Of a DNA stretch of 64,000 nt, positions 16,553 to 27,500 are shown in pieces. Source of the DNA: Gillisia hiemivivida (GTDB lineage: Bacteria; Bacteroidota; Bacteroidia; Flavobacteriales; Flavobacteriaceae); assembly GCF_007997295.1 (NCBI RefSeq), contig NZ_VORY01000002.1, positions 310,001-374,000 of the forward strand, written 5' to 3'. Positions within the stretch are counted from its first letter, which is position 1; every line of letters begins with the position of its first letter. Below the pieces are notes generated by a model, which saw only the letters and a list, made by a program, of their open reading frames with translations, searched no databases and had not been told where the DNA came from. The position numbers were made by a program, and so were the translations under genes.

Positions 16553-18589
16553 TTATTTGATCACATAAGTTTTTTTCTCTGGCCCAATACCTTTTAAGGT
16601 AAGTGATTTCCATTCTTTTGGTAAGATCTCATTTTTTTGCTCTATTCCATTTTCGGTAATATGCAATCCGCCGAATCCAAATAGCACAACCTGGAGCATA
16701 CCTCCGGCACCTGTTGCAAAATATGGATTCTCACTGGTGGCCGATTCTGCCAGAGCTCCAAATGGAGCACGCTTATTAGGCTCATAACTTCTTTTAAAAA
16801 GCCTGTAAGCTTCTTTGGAATCTCCCAATCTAGCATACAAAATGGCAAATATTGATTGCCCCATAGCAGGGCCCTCAGGAGAAAGTTTAGACTCATAATA
16901 TTTTAAATCCTTAAGAATATTTTCTCTTTCGGTAATTATATCCAAAGGATAAGACAGCAAGTTCACATCTGCCTGTTTTATAATTTCTCCCTCATAGCTT
17001 TGGTTTTCTTTTGTAGTTCCATCAGGGAATTTTAATATTACAATTTTTGAAGCAACTTCATTCCAGGCGGGGTTTGGAGTTTCGTCAACTTCTTTGGCTG
17101 CAAGGACCGCATAATTTAAGGCTGTAATTGCAGAACCATTTGTAAATGCATTATCATCAACGTTTGCGGCAAATTCATTGGCACCCACCACATTTTTAAT
17201 GGAATAACTTCCATCAGCATTTTTTGAGACACGGCTTACCCAATAATCGGCTATTTCTTTTAACATAGGGTAACCTCTTTCAACAAGCCATTCTTTATTT
17301 TTGGTAACACGATAATAATTCCAGAAGGCTATAGCTACATCAGCTGTTATATGGTGTTCAAAAGTTCCTGTAAGTGCCCAAGATGGTGTTGCTTCCTCCC
17401 CTGTATCATCACTTTCCCATGGAAACATAGCGCCTTTGTAACCGAAGTTAACAGCTTTTTGTTTTGCCTTCCCCAATCGGTCAGACCGGTAGTTTACCAG
17501 GGAACGTGAGATATCCTGATTCAGTACTAATAGAGGGGGAAACATCCAGAGTTCTGTATCCCAAAAAATATGCCCGTTATAATTTTGTGAAGACAGTCCC
17601 ATTGGGGCAATACTCAAATTAGAATCACCTCTGGAGAATGCATATAAATGATATAGCGCCAAACGCACATCCAGCTGGGATTGTAAATCGCCTTCAATCA
17701 CAATATCTCCTTCCCAAAGCTCTTCCCAAAGTTTTTTATGCTCACCGAGTAAATCCTTTCTTGGAGTTAATAAATTAAAAATAACGAAACGTTCCGATTC
17801 AGTTTGAGGATCTGCAAAATCCTGGGTGGAGGTTTCAGCTGCTGTCCAGGCAAACTCACTTTGCTGTCCCTTTCTTACTTTTCTTTCAAAAGACAACCTG
17901 TTATCATACTCAGAAACTTTATTATGCTTGAGTTCAGGGCGTTCATGTTCTCTTACGGAATTAATGTCATGCCATATAAAAGTTGCAGATGTGGCAACGA
18001 TATGTTTTCCATACTGACTTTTAGCGAAGGTTTGCAAAATGGGCATTGTAGTTTCCAGATCCTTGAGTACTCTAAAAGTGCTGGTAGGATCCTGAAATAC
18101 TTCTGGAGTTAATATTTTTCCGGTAACTTTTATTTGAATATCCTTTTTTGCATCGACTTTAAAATCTATATAACTTGAATATTGGACGTTTCGCAGGGCA
18201 TATATGGTATAAGTTACCTTTGCTTTGTCTTTGAAGTTGAAGGAAGTGGTAAAGGAAGCTTCCTTCATATTCAAGGTTTGCACCCAGTCTGAAATATTGT
18301 TTTCTGTAATTTTTTCCCCGTCAATTTCCATTTCGAGATTCCCAAAATTCATTCCCAAAATAATTTTGGAAACGCCTAAAGGAGATTCTTTTTCATATAC
18401 ATTATTTAATATTACCGAACGCACCTCAAAAGGTTTATCCTCCGGTAAGATACCAATCCTACCATTTGCAACAACAACTCCTGTATATTGCTCAACCTTT
18501 CCCGTAGACAGTGTCCACCCATCGTCTTGGGATTGACATAAAAAAGTGCTGAAAAATGTAAGAATGAGAGCAAAGAAGGATTTTTTCAT
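16553..18589 (-). CDS. Glycoside hydrolase family 65, secreted
   Basis: I place the start at the ATG at 18589, which opens a clean signal peptide (MKKSFFALILTFFSTFLCQSQ). A longer frame upstream begins only at a TTG. The mature enzyme shows the GH65 core: NGHIFWDTELW, GYKGAMFPWESDDTGEE, then GANEFAANVDDNAFTN with the general-acid glutamate (residue 472). A second glutamate in ENPYFATGAGG (residue 620) is in the place of a general base. The presence of a base favours a hydrolase over a phosphorylase. A characterised Flavobacterium relative is an alpha-1,2-glucosidase (kojibiose hydrolase). The gene is last in the minus-strand carbohydrate locus and has a 366-base gap upstream, so it may have its own promoter. 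Confidence 0.88.
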   Translation of the reverse strand: MKKSFFALILTFFSTFLCQSQDDGWTLSTGKVEQYTGVVVANGRIGILPEDKPFEVRSVILNNVYEKESPLGVSKIILGMNFGNLEMEIDGEKITENNISDWVQTLNMKEASFTTSFNFKDKAKVTYTIYALRNVQYSSYIDFKVDAKKDIQIKVTGKILTPEVFQDPTSTFRVLKDLETTMPILQTFAKSQYGKHIVATSATFIWHDINSVREHERPELKHNKVSEYDNRLSFERKVRKGQQSEFAWTAAETSTQDFADPQTESERFVIFNLLTPRKDLLGEHKKLWEELWEGDIVIEGDLQSQLDVRLALYHLYAFSRGDSNLSIAPMGLSSQNYNGHIFWDTELWMFPPLLVLNQDISRSLVNYRSDRLGKAKQKAVNFGYKGAMFPWESDDTGEEATPSWALTGTFEHHITADVAIAFWNYYRVTKNKEWLVERGYPMLKEIADYWVSRVSKNADGSYSIKNVVGANEFAANVDDNAFTNGSAITALNYAVLAAKEVDETPNPAWNEVASKIVILKFPDGTTKENQSYEGEIIKQADVNLLSYPLDIITERENILKDLKYYESKLSPEGPAMGQSIFAILYARLGDSKEAYRLFKRSYEPNKRAPFGALAESATSENPYFATGAGGMLQVVLFGFGGLHITENGIEQKNEILPKEWKSLTLKGIGPEKKTYVIK

Positions 18590-18955
18590 ATTCGTGTTTT
18601 TGAAAATATTGAAAATAAAATTAATCGACAATGTATGTATTATTAATGAAAACCATTTATAAATGCATTATTATCTACGTTAACATCAAATTAACCTACG
18701 CCACCAAATTTTTTATAGAAGAACTACTATCGAAATTTTTTGAGATAGGGCTTATTCAATAATCGGGTGTTCTTTTTAACATACAACTCCCTCTAAAAAC
18801 CAGGTTCATATTTGGTGGATATTGAAAATATAGGTGAAGAGATCAAAATTGAAATAAAAATATTAAGAGAGAAAATCAAGAGCCTCGGGAAATCAAAGCC
18901 TCAATGAGGGATTAAAAATGGCTATGCCTTTTTAATGAAGATCTAAGAATATTTA
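18590..18955. other. Intergenic region upstream of GH65
   Basis: No gene is visible. The part near GH65 is AT-rich and may hold a promoter: the minus strand has TACATTG about 50 bases before the ATG, a near match to TAnnTTTG. The distal part contains a shortened copy of the CCTCGGG/CCTCAATGAGGG repeat. Confidence 0.4.
18871..18915 (+). repeat. CCTCGGGG repeat, short degenerate copy
   Basis: AATCAAGAGCCTCGGG is joined directly to CCTCAATGAGGGATTAAA. Compared with the copies at 31261 and 41682, the middle hairpins are missing. The final stem CCTC/GAGG is kept. Confidence 0.65.
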
Positions 18956-19879
18956 TCATTCCGCTACTGGTAGATAGATTACCGCCTTCCATGTAGGTGA
19001 TGGAGTACTTTCTACATTTGGATTATTATAAAAAACTTCCAATGGTAGTCCTTGAGTTTTCAAATTCTTTTCATCGGCCGTGTAAAGTAGGTCAAACCAG
19101 GCTTTATGAGATAACCTATAGTTTCCGTTGAATACCGCTTTTAATGCGGTGGATGATGGAAATTGCCTGAATTTCACTTCTTCTGTAGGCCTTATATCCT
19201 GGACAAGATTCACCGGGAAACAAAATTCAAAATCTATAATATTCTCCTCCCTATTCCATTTAATGATCTTCACAAATGGATTTCCTGTTAATTTTAGATT
19301 ACGATTTAGAATGTAATCTTCCAGAATATCAATGGTTCCTACCATTTCTATGGCCTTTCCTTTTACAGGAATATTTTCAGAAATATGACATATACAGTCC
19401 AGAGCAGGTGAAATGATTATACTATCGGTAATTTGAATACGATAGGCCGTTTGTTCATTTTTCAATCTCTGTCTAAAAGTTAATAAATTTTGTTTTAAAC
19501 TATCTATATATTTACTTTTCACAAAGGGGTTTATGATATCTAGGCGGTTAACCAATGAATTTTCTTCAGATCTAACATTTAGCACAACTTCTGTAAGGCT
19601 GTCGTTTCTTTTTTCAAACTCCCAATAGAATTCTATCTGGGAATTGCTAAAAGAATTTACTTTTTGTGTCAGATTTTTGAAAGGTTCGCCTTGGATGACC
19701 GCAATATTATCTTCGGTAAGTTCAGGATTAAATCTTTTCCATTCTAAAATATCGTGATATGAGTTACCTGGACCATATTTTGCGTCCATCGTGAATTGAT
19801 AATCATATTTTTTTATAAATAAGTACCAGATCAATCCAGAAAGCAATAACGTAAGGAATAATAAAATTATTTTTTTCAT
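18956..19879 (-). CDS. Membrane-anchored protein with GyrI-like effector-binding domain
   Basis: The protein of 307 residues begins with one hydrophobic helix (IILLFLTLLLSGLIWYLFI) and no lipobox, so it is probably anchored facing the periplasm. The middle part resembles an SRPBCC/START-like region. The C-terminal third has the hallmarks of the AraC effector-binding (GyrI-like) fold: TALKAVFNGNYRLSHKAWFDL, LPLEVFYNNPN and the closing AVIYLPVAE. Such domains bind small hydrophobic ligands or, in some cases, hydrolyse them. It follows the haloperoxidase-like gene by four bases, so it is in the same operon. A role in binding the transported compound is a guess from context. Confidence 0.7.
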   Translation of the reverse strand: MKKIILLFLTLLLSGLIWYLFIKKYDYQFTMDAKYGPGNSYHDILEWKRFNPELTEDNIAVIQGEPFKNLTQKVNSFSNSQIEFYWEFEKRNDSLTEVVLNVRSEENSLVNRLDIINPFVKSKYIDSLKQNLLTFRQRLKNEQTAYRIQITDSIIISPALDCICHISENIPVKGKAIEMVGTIDILEDYILNRNLKLTGNPFVKIIKWNREENIIDFEFCFPVNLVQDIRPTEEVKFRQFPSSTALKAVFNGNYRLSHKAWFDLLYTADEKNLKTQGLPLEVFYNNPNVESTPSPTWKAVIYLPVAE

Positions 19880-19883
19880 AGAA

Positions 19884-21230
19884 TTACTTGGCCGCTAATT
19901 TCTCTTTGGAATTGGTCATTTCTAACTTATTTACAATATAGTTCCCAATTGCTTGGCCCTGGTCTAAACCTACTTCAATGGCGGCCCTATAATGAATTCC
20001 TCCATATAACCTGCTCTCTGCTGCCTCCCTCGAGGCATCTTTAAATGATTTAAAACTTCTAACCGGAAGACCATAATCCACTTCAGTATCATCATCAAAA
20101 CTAAAATCATCTCCAAAAATATCTGTAAGCACAATAGCCGCGGCACCTGAAACTACAGAATGTCCACTAGTATATTCAGGAAATGGCGGGGTTTGCAATA
20201 CTGAAGTCCAGCTATCGTCAATGTATTTATTAATCAGAGTTTCGGGACGAACCAGATTACTGCGATATTTCTCTTCCCAACAGCTAATAAAACCATCAGC
20301 AAGCGCTACAGAAACTTTAGTGTAAGCATAGACAGATTTATTAAAATCGGCTCCGGATTTCTGACAAGCTATTTTGGTAACCCCCATCCAATGACCACCA
20401 GGAGTGATTTTTTTGGTTGCGAACATAAGATGTCCTCTTAGGATAGAAACATAAGGATTACAGTCCCAAAACTTAGCAATAGCCATCTTCTCACTATTCT
20501 CTTCGTCTTTTGCAATCTCTTCACGAATATTATAAACTTCCATCAATTCGTTGTGGAAACGACTTCCCGGCTCCATAGAAAACTCTGGTGGTGGCACTGG
20601 TTTGAACTGATTGGCTGCATTAATGGCAAATGGTCGTATTTTGCTCCAGTGTGGTTCTATACCATCCATATAAGTGGGTGGGGTGGGCTGCCATCGGCTC
20701 TCCTCATCTGTATGTACAGAAAACTTAGGCATGGTACGTGTTTCGGAATAATTATCCTTGGACATCCATTTTCTAATATGGCTTGCAACCTGCAAACCAT
20801 AGGCTTCAGAAGCTTTAAAAGTTTCTTCGTCCTTAGTTTTCCAAATATTAAAAATGCTATCTCTCTTAACTATAAGTCTTTCTTCTGAAAACACAAGATT
20901 TTTACCAATTTCGTAAAAAGCCACCACGGCAGCTATTTCAGGATTAATTAGTTCTGAGGTAGTTATAGGAGCGGGTCCAAGATCTGTTAATTGACCGGCC
21001 AGACTTTTATAATCTTTATCAAACTGCGCCATTACCTCGTAGGCAGCTATATTAGAGTATGAATAAACACGGCTCGCAACAGGCGGAGAAAATATATCAT
21101 GCACCATTACCCTGGTAAGATGATCATTAGCCGCGTGGAAATCTCCTGATGTGACTTCAATTTTTTGGGGCTCATTTTTACAGGAAAAGATAAGTATAGA
21201 AGAAAAAACAAGTAAAATGAAATTCTTCAT
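19884..21230 (-). CDS. Vanadium-dependent haloperoxidase-like (PAP2 superfamily) lipoprotein
   Basis: The ATG at 21230 is preferred over an in-frame TTG nine bases upstream, because it gives a clean lipoprotein signal (ILIFSC) right behind the preceding stop. The protein has the vanadate/phosphate pocket of the PAP2-haloperoxidase superfamily: K-x6-RP (KYRSNLVRP), TSGH and SR-x5-H (SRLYGGIHYR). The acidic residue usually four places after the last histidine is replaced by alanine. Members are haloperoxidases or acid phosphatases, and the sequence does not decide which. It is translated in tandem with an FG-GAP gene in the SusCD operon, so it probably acts on the imported substrate or an oxidised derivative. 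Confidence 0.85.
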   Translation of the reverse strand: MKNFILLVFSSILIFSCKNEPQKIEVTSGDFHAANDHLTRVMVHDIFSPPVASRVYSYSNIAAYEVMAQFDKDYKSLAGQLTDLGPAPITTSELINPEIAAVVAFYEIGKNLVFSEERLIVKRDSIFNIWKTKDEETFKASEAYGLQVASHIRKWMSKDNYSETRTMPKFSVHTDEESRWQPTPPTYMDGIEPHWSKIRPFAINAANQFKPVPPPEFSMEPGSRFHNELMEVYNIREEIAKDEENSEKMAIAKFWDCNPYVSILRGHLMFATKKITPGGHWMGVTKIACQKSGADFNKSVYAYTKVSVALADGFISCWEEKYRSNLVRPETLINKYIDDSWTSVLQTPPFPEYTSGHSVVSGAAAIVLTDIFGDDFSFDDDTEVDYGLPVRSFKSFKDASREAAESRLYGGIHYRAAIEVGLDQGQAIGNYIVNKLEMTNSKEKLAAK

Positions 21231-21231
21231 A

Positions 21232-24200
21232 TCAATCAATTATTTTATACAATTCAGATTCGGCATCATTTATTGTAATCAATAAATAAGCTTGCTGCTG
21301 TATTTCAATTATGGAAAAATCTCTAACAGACTTTTGGGATAAATTTAAACCAATTTCATTGGAATTCAGAATTTTATCGGCATTTATTAGAAGGGCACCG
21401 CCAAAGGCATCAAACCTTCCATGATAAGGAGTAACACCAAAATAATTACCGCCTATCAACACTTCTTCATTACCGTCTTTATTAAAATCATACCTGAGCA
21501 TGGCCTTTATAGGCGCCACCTGCAACTGCATATCAAACTCCCTGAAAATAAATTTTCCATTGTTATTTTCAAGATACCCGGAAGCCAGTGTATGCACTTC
21601 TCTCTTGGAAGCAACTTCCAGTTCTTCTTTACTAAAAATCTCTTGGACAGTTTTACCTGCAAAATCTTTATAGGTGGCAAACCTTTTTCTTATAAGCACA
21701 GGTAATTGGGAAGCAAGCTCATCCAAGCCGTGAATGAAATAATATTTTTCATTTTTTTCAGTTGCTAGTAATGTTTCAGGTAAGCCATTCTTATCAAAAT
21801 CCTTAAAGTACATCAAAAGGGGATATTCCGTGGAAGCTTTAAATTTTGTATTCAACCCCCAATTTCCAAGAAGATAATCGGTATCCCCATCTTTGTCTAT
21901 ATCTAATGGCAAAATTTGCTGCCATAAGCCATTTAATTTTTGAGAAATTAAGCTACCGGTCACATCTACAAAAATTCCATTCCTGTTCTCCAGAAACTTA
22001 GGAGCCATCCATTCCCCCACGACAATAAGATCAAGATCACCATCGTTGTCGAAATCTTCCCAAATTGCGTCATTGATCATTCCCAGATCCTCAAAAATCC
22101 GGGATTGGTCATTAATCACAAAAGCTCCATTCTCATTCCTGAGTAAATATGCCTTTGGTATTTCTCCATATTTGTAGTTGACAGCGTTGGAACCGATAAA
22201 AAGATCTAGATCACCATCCCCGTCATAATCAGCCGATTTTATAACCGAAGAGTTTGAGTATATTTTGGGGAAAAGGCTATCTTTTCTAAAATCTCCAGCT
22301 TCATTTAAATAAAGTCGGTCCAGTAACCACTTATCATTTCCTACAGATTCTCCTCCCCCAGAAACAATTAAAACATCCTTTTTACCATCATTATTAAAAT
22401 CGGCAATTTCGATATCGGTATCCTCGTAAAGGGAATCATTAAGGATACCTTTGGGTTTCTCCATGGTAAAACCTTTTTTATCCTGAAAAAACACCACTGA
22501 TGGACTAAACCTGGACGCCCCAAACAGGACATCATCCAGGCCATCATTGTTTAGATCGGCTACTTCCACTGCGGGACCAAGATCTGAGATCTTATGAGGT
22601 ATTAATTTTTGAAGATCAAAATCTTCATAAAGATTTTCCTCATGTTTATAATTAAGGCCAAAATCAGATTCAGCTTTAGAAAACCAGGATTTATTCTTTT
22701 TTTGGAACAATTCCATAAGATCGGCTTTCTTATTAGTAGCTTCCCATTTTATTTCCAGCATACTGTTTGGTTTCACTGAGGTTAGCGTTTTTAAAGTCTG
22801 GTCTGGCCAAATAATGCTAAGTGAATCTATGCGGGTGTTTTTAGGAATTCCAAAATGAATTATTGGTTCCGAAGAGGACTGGTATGCCTTTGTAGTATAT
22901 AATTGGCGGTATTGTTTTCCTTTATCGGTATAAAGTATCGCTTTACTCCCGATACCAAATGTGTTTCCATTTCCTGCGCTTAATTTTATTTTAAGATAAT
23001 TGCCGGTTGGTTCATTATTGATGTAGAGGCTCGGTGGTTTATTAATATTATTGGTAACTATATCAATATCCCCATCGTTATCCAGATCAGCGTAGGCTAC
23101 ACCAGTAGAGATCACTGAATCATTTGCAATCCATATATCAGACATATCTTCAAATGTACCGTTGGAATTACCTTTAAAAACATAATTGGTAACCGCTCCC
23201 GAAGGCATTTTTTCCAGCGCTTCGTTATCTACCAATGTGGTTTGATCGAGTTGTTGCTTAATTTGTTCATTGGAAGTGTATTTAATATAATCAAGATCAT
23301 TCGGGCGTTTGGGAATCCCGTTTGTGATAAAAAGATCCTGTTGCCCGTCCTGATCAAGATCTGTAAAAAGGGCACCCCAGCTCCAATCTGTGGCAGCAAC
23401 TCCGCTCATAAGTGCAGTTTCAGCAAAATAATCCCCGTTCATATTTAACTGTAGCATATTACGGCTGTATTGAGGATGGTATCCCAGTCGATCTATTTTT
23501 AGATTATGGAGATTTACATCATCTTCACCTGCAGAGACTTTGAGGATTTTCTCATTTTCCGGCAGCATATCCAGCGTAATTAGATCTATAAATCCGTCAT
23601 TATTAATATCGGCCACATCACTACCCATGGAAAACTTTGACACGTGCCCAAATTTAGTTTTAAGGCTTTCAGTAAAAGTACCATCCCCATTATTCAGGTA
23701 ATAATAATCATCTTCATGAAAATCGTTCCCAACGTAAATATCTGTAAAACCATCGTTATTAAAATCGGCGGTGCTAATACCAAGTCCGTAACTATTTGCA
23801 CCACCATAAATCCCCGCTTCTTCACTTACATCTATAAATTTTCCATTTTCATTTAGAAATAATTTGTCGCCACTCTCGTAAACCCTGTTATTCCTAATTT
23901 CAGCAGGACCAAAAGATTTATTGGTATGAATGGCATGATTTAGTAAGTACATGTCCAGATCTCCATCATTATCGGCATCAAAAAAAGCTGCCTGAGAAGA
24001 GTAATTTTCCAGATCAAGTCCAAATTCTTTAGCTTTTTCCGAGAATGTGAGATCTCCGTTATTGATATAGAGCTCATTATAACCGATAAAACCGTTTACT
24101 CCTACCACGGCACAGATATAAATATCAAGAAGACCATCCCCGTTAACATCAGCCATGGTAGATCCTGTATTCCAGGTGCTGTTGCCCTGAACTCCGGCTT

Positions 24201-24510
24201 TTCCTGTAATATCCTCGAATTTTAAATTTCCTTTATTAAGATAAAGACGATTTTTTACCTGATTTCCTGTAAAATAGATATCCGGCAAACCATCATTGTT
24301 AATATCGCCTAAACTTACTCCCCCGCCGTTATAGTAGTAGAGGTAATCGAGAATATTCTGATCCCGGTTTTCGGTAAGTTTATTAATGAAATCTATCCCC
24401 GAAGTTTCTGCCGGCAGGATTGATAAAAACTTTTCTTCCTTTTTAATACATCCAAATAGACAACCGATGAGGACCAAAAAAATTAATGTCCTATTAATTA
24501 TTGATTTCAA
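21232..24510 (-). CDS. FG-GAP/ASPIC-UnbV lipoprotein, third paralogue
   Basis: This protein of 1092 residues has a lipoprotein signal (LIGCLFGC), then repeated FG-GAP/VCBS blades. Each blade has a calcium-loop motif such as DINNDGLPDIYFTGN, DVNGDGLLDIYIC or DADNDGDLDMYLLN. A central ASPIC/UnbV segment follows (FGIGSKAILYTDKGKQYRQL to IIWPDQTLK), then a second set of blades. This is the CRTAC1-like architecture: calcium-stabilised beta-propellers that bind ligands or proteins at the surface. It overlaps the preceding paralogue by 17 bases and runs into the haloperoxidase-like gene, which shows tight operon structure. By position it may be a surface glycan-binding protein. Confidence 0.9.
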   Translation of the reverse strand: MKSIINRTLIFLVLIGCLFGCIKKEEKFLSILPAETSGIDFINKLTENRDQNILDYLYYYNGGGVSLGDINNDGLPDIYFTGNQVKNRLYLNKGNLKFEDITGKAGVQGNSTWNTGSTMADVNGDGLLDIYICAVVGVNGFIGYNELYINNGDLTFSEKAKEFGLDLENYSSQAAFFDADNDGDLDMYLLNHAIHTNKSFGPAEIRNNRVYESGDKLFLNENGKFIDVSEEAGIYGGANSYGLGISTADFNNDGFTDIYVGNDFHEDDYYYLNNGDGTFTESLKTKFGHVSKFSMGSDVADINNDGFIDLITLDMLPENEKILKVSAGEDDVNLHNLKIDRLGYHPQYSRNMLQLNMNGDYFAETALMSGVAATDWSWGALFTDLDQDGQQDLFITNGIPKRPNDLDYIKYTSNEQIKQQLDQTTLVDNEALEKMPSGAVTNYVFKGNSNGTFEDMSDIWIANDSVISTGVAYADLDNDGDIDIVTNNINKPPSLYINNEPTGNYLKIKLSAGNGNTFGIGSKAILYTDKGKQYRQLYTTKAYQSSSEPIIHFGIPKNTRIDSLSIIWPDQTLKTLTSVKPNSMLEIKWEATNKKADLMELFQKKNKSWFSKAESDFGLNYKHEENLYEDFDLQKLIPHKISDLGPAVEVADLNNDGLDDVLFGASRFSPSVVFFQDKKGFTMEKPKGILNDSLYEDTDIEIADFNNDGKKDVLIVSGGGESVGNDKWLLDRLYLNEAGDFRKDSLFPKIYSNSSVIKSADYDGDGDLDLFIGSNAVNYKYGEIPKAYLLRNENGAFVINDQSRIFEDLGMINDAIWEDFDNDGDLDLIVVGEWMAPKFLENRNGIFVDVTGSLISQKLNGLWQQILPLDIDKDGDTDYLLGNWGLNTKFKASTEYPLLMYFKDFDKNGLPETLLATEKNEKYYFIHGLDELASQLPVLIRKRFATYKDFAGKTVQEIFSKEELEVASKREVHTLASGYLENNNGKFIFREFDMQLQVAPIKAMLRYDFNKDGNEEVLIGGNYFGVTPYHGRFDAFGGALLINADKILNSNEIGLNLSQKSVRDFSIIEIQQQAYLLITINDAESELYKIID

Positions 24511-27500
24511 AAATTTTAGGTTTTTTATCGTTAATAGCCACTATTATAAATTGTCTTCCATTCTTATCTTTAAATCGGCGCAGGTGTTTTACCTCCCCTT
24601 TAATAGAAAATCCGCTTTTGGAATACTCTTGCCAATCAAAATTCATTTCACCGTCTCCAAGCAGTACATCTCCAAAGCTAACATCCTGTCTTGAAAACTG
24701 TGGTTTAAACTCGTAATTATTCCCAGCCATTACCAGATCCAGATTTCCGTCGTTATTCACATCTATAACGGAAATGCTATTTACATTGGAAAACTGGATG
24801 CGGCTGGGCAGTATTTTGATTTTAAAATTTCCTTTGCCGTCGTTAATAGCGATAATTGTTTCAGGAATCGCAACATCTTTTACAATTACATTGTCAAGTT
24901 TGTCTTTCGGCATTAATTCACTTATAGACTTTTTAGCATATTCAGATGCTTTTAAATTTTCTTTTTTCAGAAAAACCAGCTGGGAGATCATCTCCCTTTT
25001 CATGTGTATAGGATAATCTTTCCCATTTTTATGCTGGGTCACAATTTGTTCAATATTACCATTGCTGTCAAAATCGTTGATCCACATTTTCATAGGTTGT
25101 TCCATAGAAGGCTTATATGGAATATTAGACCCTTTGTTACCAATTATTAGATCCTGGTCGCCATCATTATCGATATCGGCAGCTTCTATTGTATTCCACC
25201 AGCCTGTGTAATCGGTTAAATTACTCTTGAAAAATGAAAGTCTTCTTCCTGAATTTTTAAAAATCTTGGGTGCGCCCCAATCTGAAACCGTTATGAGGTC
25301 TTTTTTGCCATCTCCATCTATATCCTCCCAGATAGCATCGGTGATCATACCAGCATATTTAACATCGTAAAGGATCCTTTCCGTAGCATTTGAAAAATTA
25401 CCATCCCCTGTATTTTCCAAAAATAAGTGCGGAGGATCTATACCGTAATTAAGGACTACACTTCTGGAACCTATAAAAACATCCATATCACCGTCTTGAT
25501 CAAAATCGTAGGGGGCAATAACCGCAACATTTTGGTTTAATGACGGAATTACCCCTGTATAAGGCGAAAATCTTCCCTTCCCATCGTTAATATATAGCCG
25601 GGCCCTGTAATTACTCTCTTCTCCTACTTCATTGCCTCCTGAGCCAAGCATAAGATCCTGATCCCCATCACCATCAAAATCAAAAAATGAAGCGGCAGTA
25701 TCTTCAAAAAGAAAGTCGGTATCAAGAGCCGGTTGCGCAGATTTCTCTAAATTTCCGTTCCCCTTATTGATATAGATAATTCCAGGTTGTCCCTTTGCTC
25801 CTCCAATAAATATGTCCTCATTTCCATCTCCATTAATATCGGCAACAGCAACCGAAGGTCCTTCCTGAGACATTTTTTTATAGATCAATCCTTCATAATC
25901 AAAATCTGTGTAAGAATTCTCTCTATGAGTTTCAAAAATTTTATCTGATAATTCGGTGAACAACTGCGCCTGTCTTTTTATCGGTTTCGGATTATATTTT
26001 TCCAGCGCTTCACTTTGATTCAGAACTAAGGTGGTATTGGTTTTAATATTGGCAAGCAATTGTGTAGAGTTATCGGGCCATATAATCCTTAAAGAATCTA
26101 TTTTTTTAATTTTTCCCAGACCAATGTTCATCGTATAATCCATAGACGACTGGAAACCTCTTGATGGATTCTGCTCCTGCATAAAGATCTCATCGTCTTG
26201 ATAAAGCCTGATGATACTTCCAATCCCAAAACTATTCTTCTGATTTCCTTTTAATTGAATTCGTAAATAATTTCTGTCTTTTAATTTATCTGTATTATTT
26301 TTGTAAATAAAGGATTCCATATTTACATTATTCACTACAAGATCAAGATCCCCATCATTATCCAGATCTCCATAAGCACTACCATTTGATAAACTAGGGA
26401 TTCCTAAACCCCATTTTTCCGCCGAATTTTCAAATTTAAGTTTTCCCATATTCTGAAAAGCATAATTAGGAAGCGGTGTAATTGGCATCTTATTAATTAT
26501 TGAATCTATAGCCTCTTTTTTTCCTGTTAGAGCCATTTTCTGAATAATCTCATTCGCAAAAAAATCTACAAAATCAAGATCCGTAAGATCGTGATTGATT
26601 CCGTTGGTCACATAAATATCACGATTTCCATCGTTATCCATATCAAAAATTAAACCCGCCCAGCTCCAGTCTGTACTTTCAACACCACTAAAGTGTGCTA
26701 TTTCAGAAAATGTATTATTACCATTGTTTAGCTGAAGTGTATTATGGATATACTGTTGAAAGAAATCCTTGCTTTGTTTGAGCTTAAAAACATTATAACT
26801 TTCAAATTCCATAACAGATTTTACTCTCTCTTCAGTATCGGGCAACATATCAGTAACGAAAATATCGGCATAACCATCATTGTTAATATCTGCTATATCC
26901 ACTCCCATGGCTGAAAGACTTAAATGTGAAGTCCAGTTTTCAATATCTTCGGTAAAAGTTCCATCCTGATTATTGATATATAGATAATCCCTTTCGTAAA
27001 AATCATTGGAAACATAAATATCGGGATACAAATCATTATTAAAATCACTCACCACTACGCCCAAACCAAACCCAATCAAACTTCCATAAATATTCGCTTC
27101 TTCACTAACATCTACAAATTTGCCATCATCATTGCGCAATAACATATCTCCAACCCCTCGAAAAATTTTTGGAATACCTTCCCAGTCCTGGGCCCTTACT
27201 TCCCGCTGTTCCGCAAATCCCAAGCTACTCACAGGAATATTACTATTATTCAATATATATACATCCAGATCGCCATCCTTATCATAATCAAAGAAAGAGG
27301 CATGGGTGCTAAAACCGGTTTCGGCAAGATTATATTCTTTGGCTTTTTCGGTAAATGTTAGATCACCGTTGTTGATATATAGTTCGTTATTATGATTGTC
27401 CCCCTCCATATTGCCGGCATTGCTCACATAAATATCAAGCAGCCCGTCATTATTGATGTCTACCATGTTAACACCTGTAGACCATGGCTTGTTTCCTTCC

